From Edaphochlamys debaryana (taxonomy: Eukaryota; Chlorophyta; Chlorophyceae; Chlamydomonadales): a stretch of DNA of 64,000 bases. Within the stretch, counting starts at the first letter, position 1. Each line of letters opens with the position of its first letter. Below are positions 63,206 through 64,000 of the stretch, one piece after another. Below the pieces are notes generated by a model. That model had not been told where the DNA came from and searched no databases. It was given only the letters and a program-made list of their open reading frames with translations. The DNA lies in assembly GCA_016858145.1 (NCBI GenBank), contig JAEHOE010000061.1:1-64000 (forward strand), written 5' to 3'. The translations under genes and the position numbers were made by a program.

Positions 63206-63704
63206 GCTCGAGGCGATCAGCGCGGCGCTACAGCGTGCGTGCTTTTGGGGCAATAGGGAGGCTGTCGCCACCCTGCTGGAGCTTGAGTCGATCGACCTCA
63301 ACGCCTGCAGAATGGAGGATGGCCACATGGAGACTGCGCTGGGAACCGCGTACCGGTACGAGCGATCAGAGATTATCGGCATGCTGCTGGCCGACCGGCG
63401 CATCAACGTCAACGCGGGAGGCGGAGGGAGCACCGGAGGCGGCGCTGGAGAGAGCTACACCAACGCCATTTCCTCTATGCAAGCGGCGCACGGGCAGGCC
63501 CTGATGGTTGCTGGAGAGCTGCCCGTCGGCCCCTACGGCGTGGTGCTTCGGCAGCTGAGGGCATACTATCAGAGTGAGAGCGAGAGCAGGCGGGCCGACG
63601 ACGCTCTGGTCGTGATGAACGAGACATCAGCACTGGACAGACGGGCGCCGGTATGGGCGGTGTGGAAGTCATATTGGTGTGTAGATGTACCATTAGGACA
63701 TTAG
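63204..63704 (+). CDS. Ankyrin-repeat ORF, head-to-head with the previous gene
   Basis: 166 residues. One to two ankyrin repeats at the N-terminus (ALQRACFWGNREAVATLLEL, then TALGTAYRYERSEIIGMLLADRRINVN), then a Gly/Ser-rich linker and a tail with no recognised domain. The ATG shares CATG with the start of the opposite-strand ankyrin ORF. It also starts partway into a repeat, so it could be an exon of a larger gene or one half of an inverted ankyrin gene. Confidence 0.55.
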   Translation: MLEAISAALQRACFWGNREAVATLLELESIDLNACRMEDGHMETALGTAYRYERSEIIGMLLADRRINVNAGGGGSTGGGAGESYTNAISSMQAAHGQALMVAGELPVGPYGVVLRQLRAYYQSESESRRADDALVVMNETSALDRRAPVWAVWKSYWCVDVPLGH

Positions 63705-64000
63705 GGGCAGACCCGAGAGCTCAGGTTCCATGGTCCGCAACGCCTCAAGTCCAGCAGGCGCACATTCGGCTCCGCTCGGAGTGCTACGCGGGCACGAAAG
63801 GGCTTGGCGTGTTCCAAGGGGATTTCGACGGGGGCGAGGGCCTCGCGTCGGCGCAGAAATTGGAGATGAGATCCACCCAATGGGAGGACGGCGAGGTACT
63901 CGAGCGCCCTTCTGAAAGAGTGCGCGTCCATGACGGACCTCTGCGAGAGGTAGTTGCCGTTGCGTGACGTGGTCTCTGGACACAACATGAAGCAGTCTAG
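63705..64000. other. Window end, no gene recognised
   Basis: About 300 bp with short overlapping frames on both strands and no recognisable feature. Confidence 0.5.

Overview
This window looks like nuclear DNA of a GC-rich unicellular eukaryote, most plausibly a green alga. The evidence is two clean short GT-AG introns (83 bp and 79 bp), MYND-finger and ankyrin genes, a Ty3-type retrotransposon with a tRNA-primed 5' end, long satellite DNA, and a PrimPol/D5-type replication module of the kind found in algal giant viruses and related integrated elements. Taxonomy is inference; no rRNA or housekeeping gene is present.

Layout. 1-8009: about 22 copies of a ~363-bp satellite whose G-rich segment could form G-quadruplexes. 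8010-11023: G-rich and low-complexity DNA with a degenerate AATCC-type repeat and no convincing gene. 11024-20010: a ~1,075-bp tandem repeat (two full units and the start of a third). The first unit is split by a 6.7-kb Ty3-like LTR retrotransposon on the minus strand (gag, then protease-RT-RNase H-integrase one frame back), whose 3' LTR has become a large palindrome. 20010-21145: no recognisable gene.

21146-60473: three near-identical head-to-tail copies of a 15.9-kb segment. Copy 1 is complete. Copies 2 and 3 are fused by a deletion that removes the end of copy 2 and the start of copy 3. In order the segment carries a nuclease-like ORF (+), a decayed Fanzor C-terminus (-), an intron-containing MYND gene (-), a Cys-containing 261-aa gene (-), a 3.6-kb transposon (-), a 535-aa unknown gene (-) that diverges from a PrimPol plus SF3 (D5-like) helicase pair (+), an ~88-bp minisatellite, and an intron-containing leucine-rich-like gene (+). 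The copy 1/copy 2 junction fuses the leucine-rich-like gene in frame to the nuclease-like ORF.

The most interesting object is the 3.6-kb transposon at 26525-30140 (also 42432-46047 and 49944-53559). It has Tc1/mariner-style terminal inverted repeats beginning CAGTG, flanking TA dinucleotides, a Tc1/mariner-IS630 (DDE_3) transposase interrupted by frameshifts, a nearly complete Fanzor (eukaryotic TnpB-like RNA-guided nuclease) with one frameshift, and a short 3' tail that could encode its guide RNA. A broken mosaic of a related element lies at 61067-61815, and a different Fanzor lineage survives as a fragment at 21957-22380.

60751-64000: the transposon mosaic, then two head-to-head ankyrin-repeat ORFs. 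All copy-number and identity statements come from reading the sequence by eye; an assembly artefact in the tandem segment cannot be excluded without long-read evidence.
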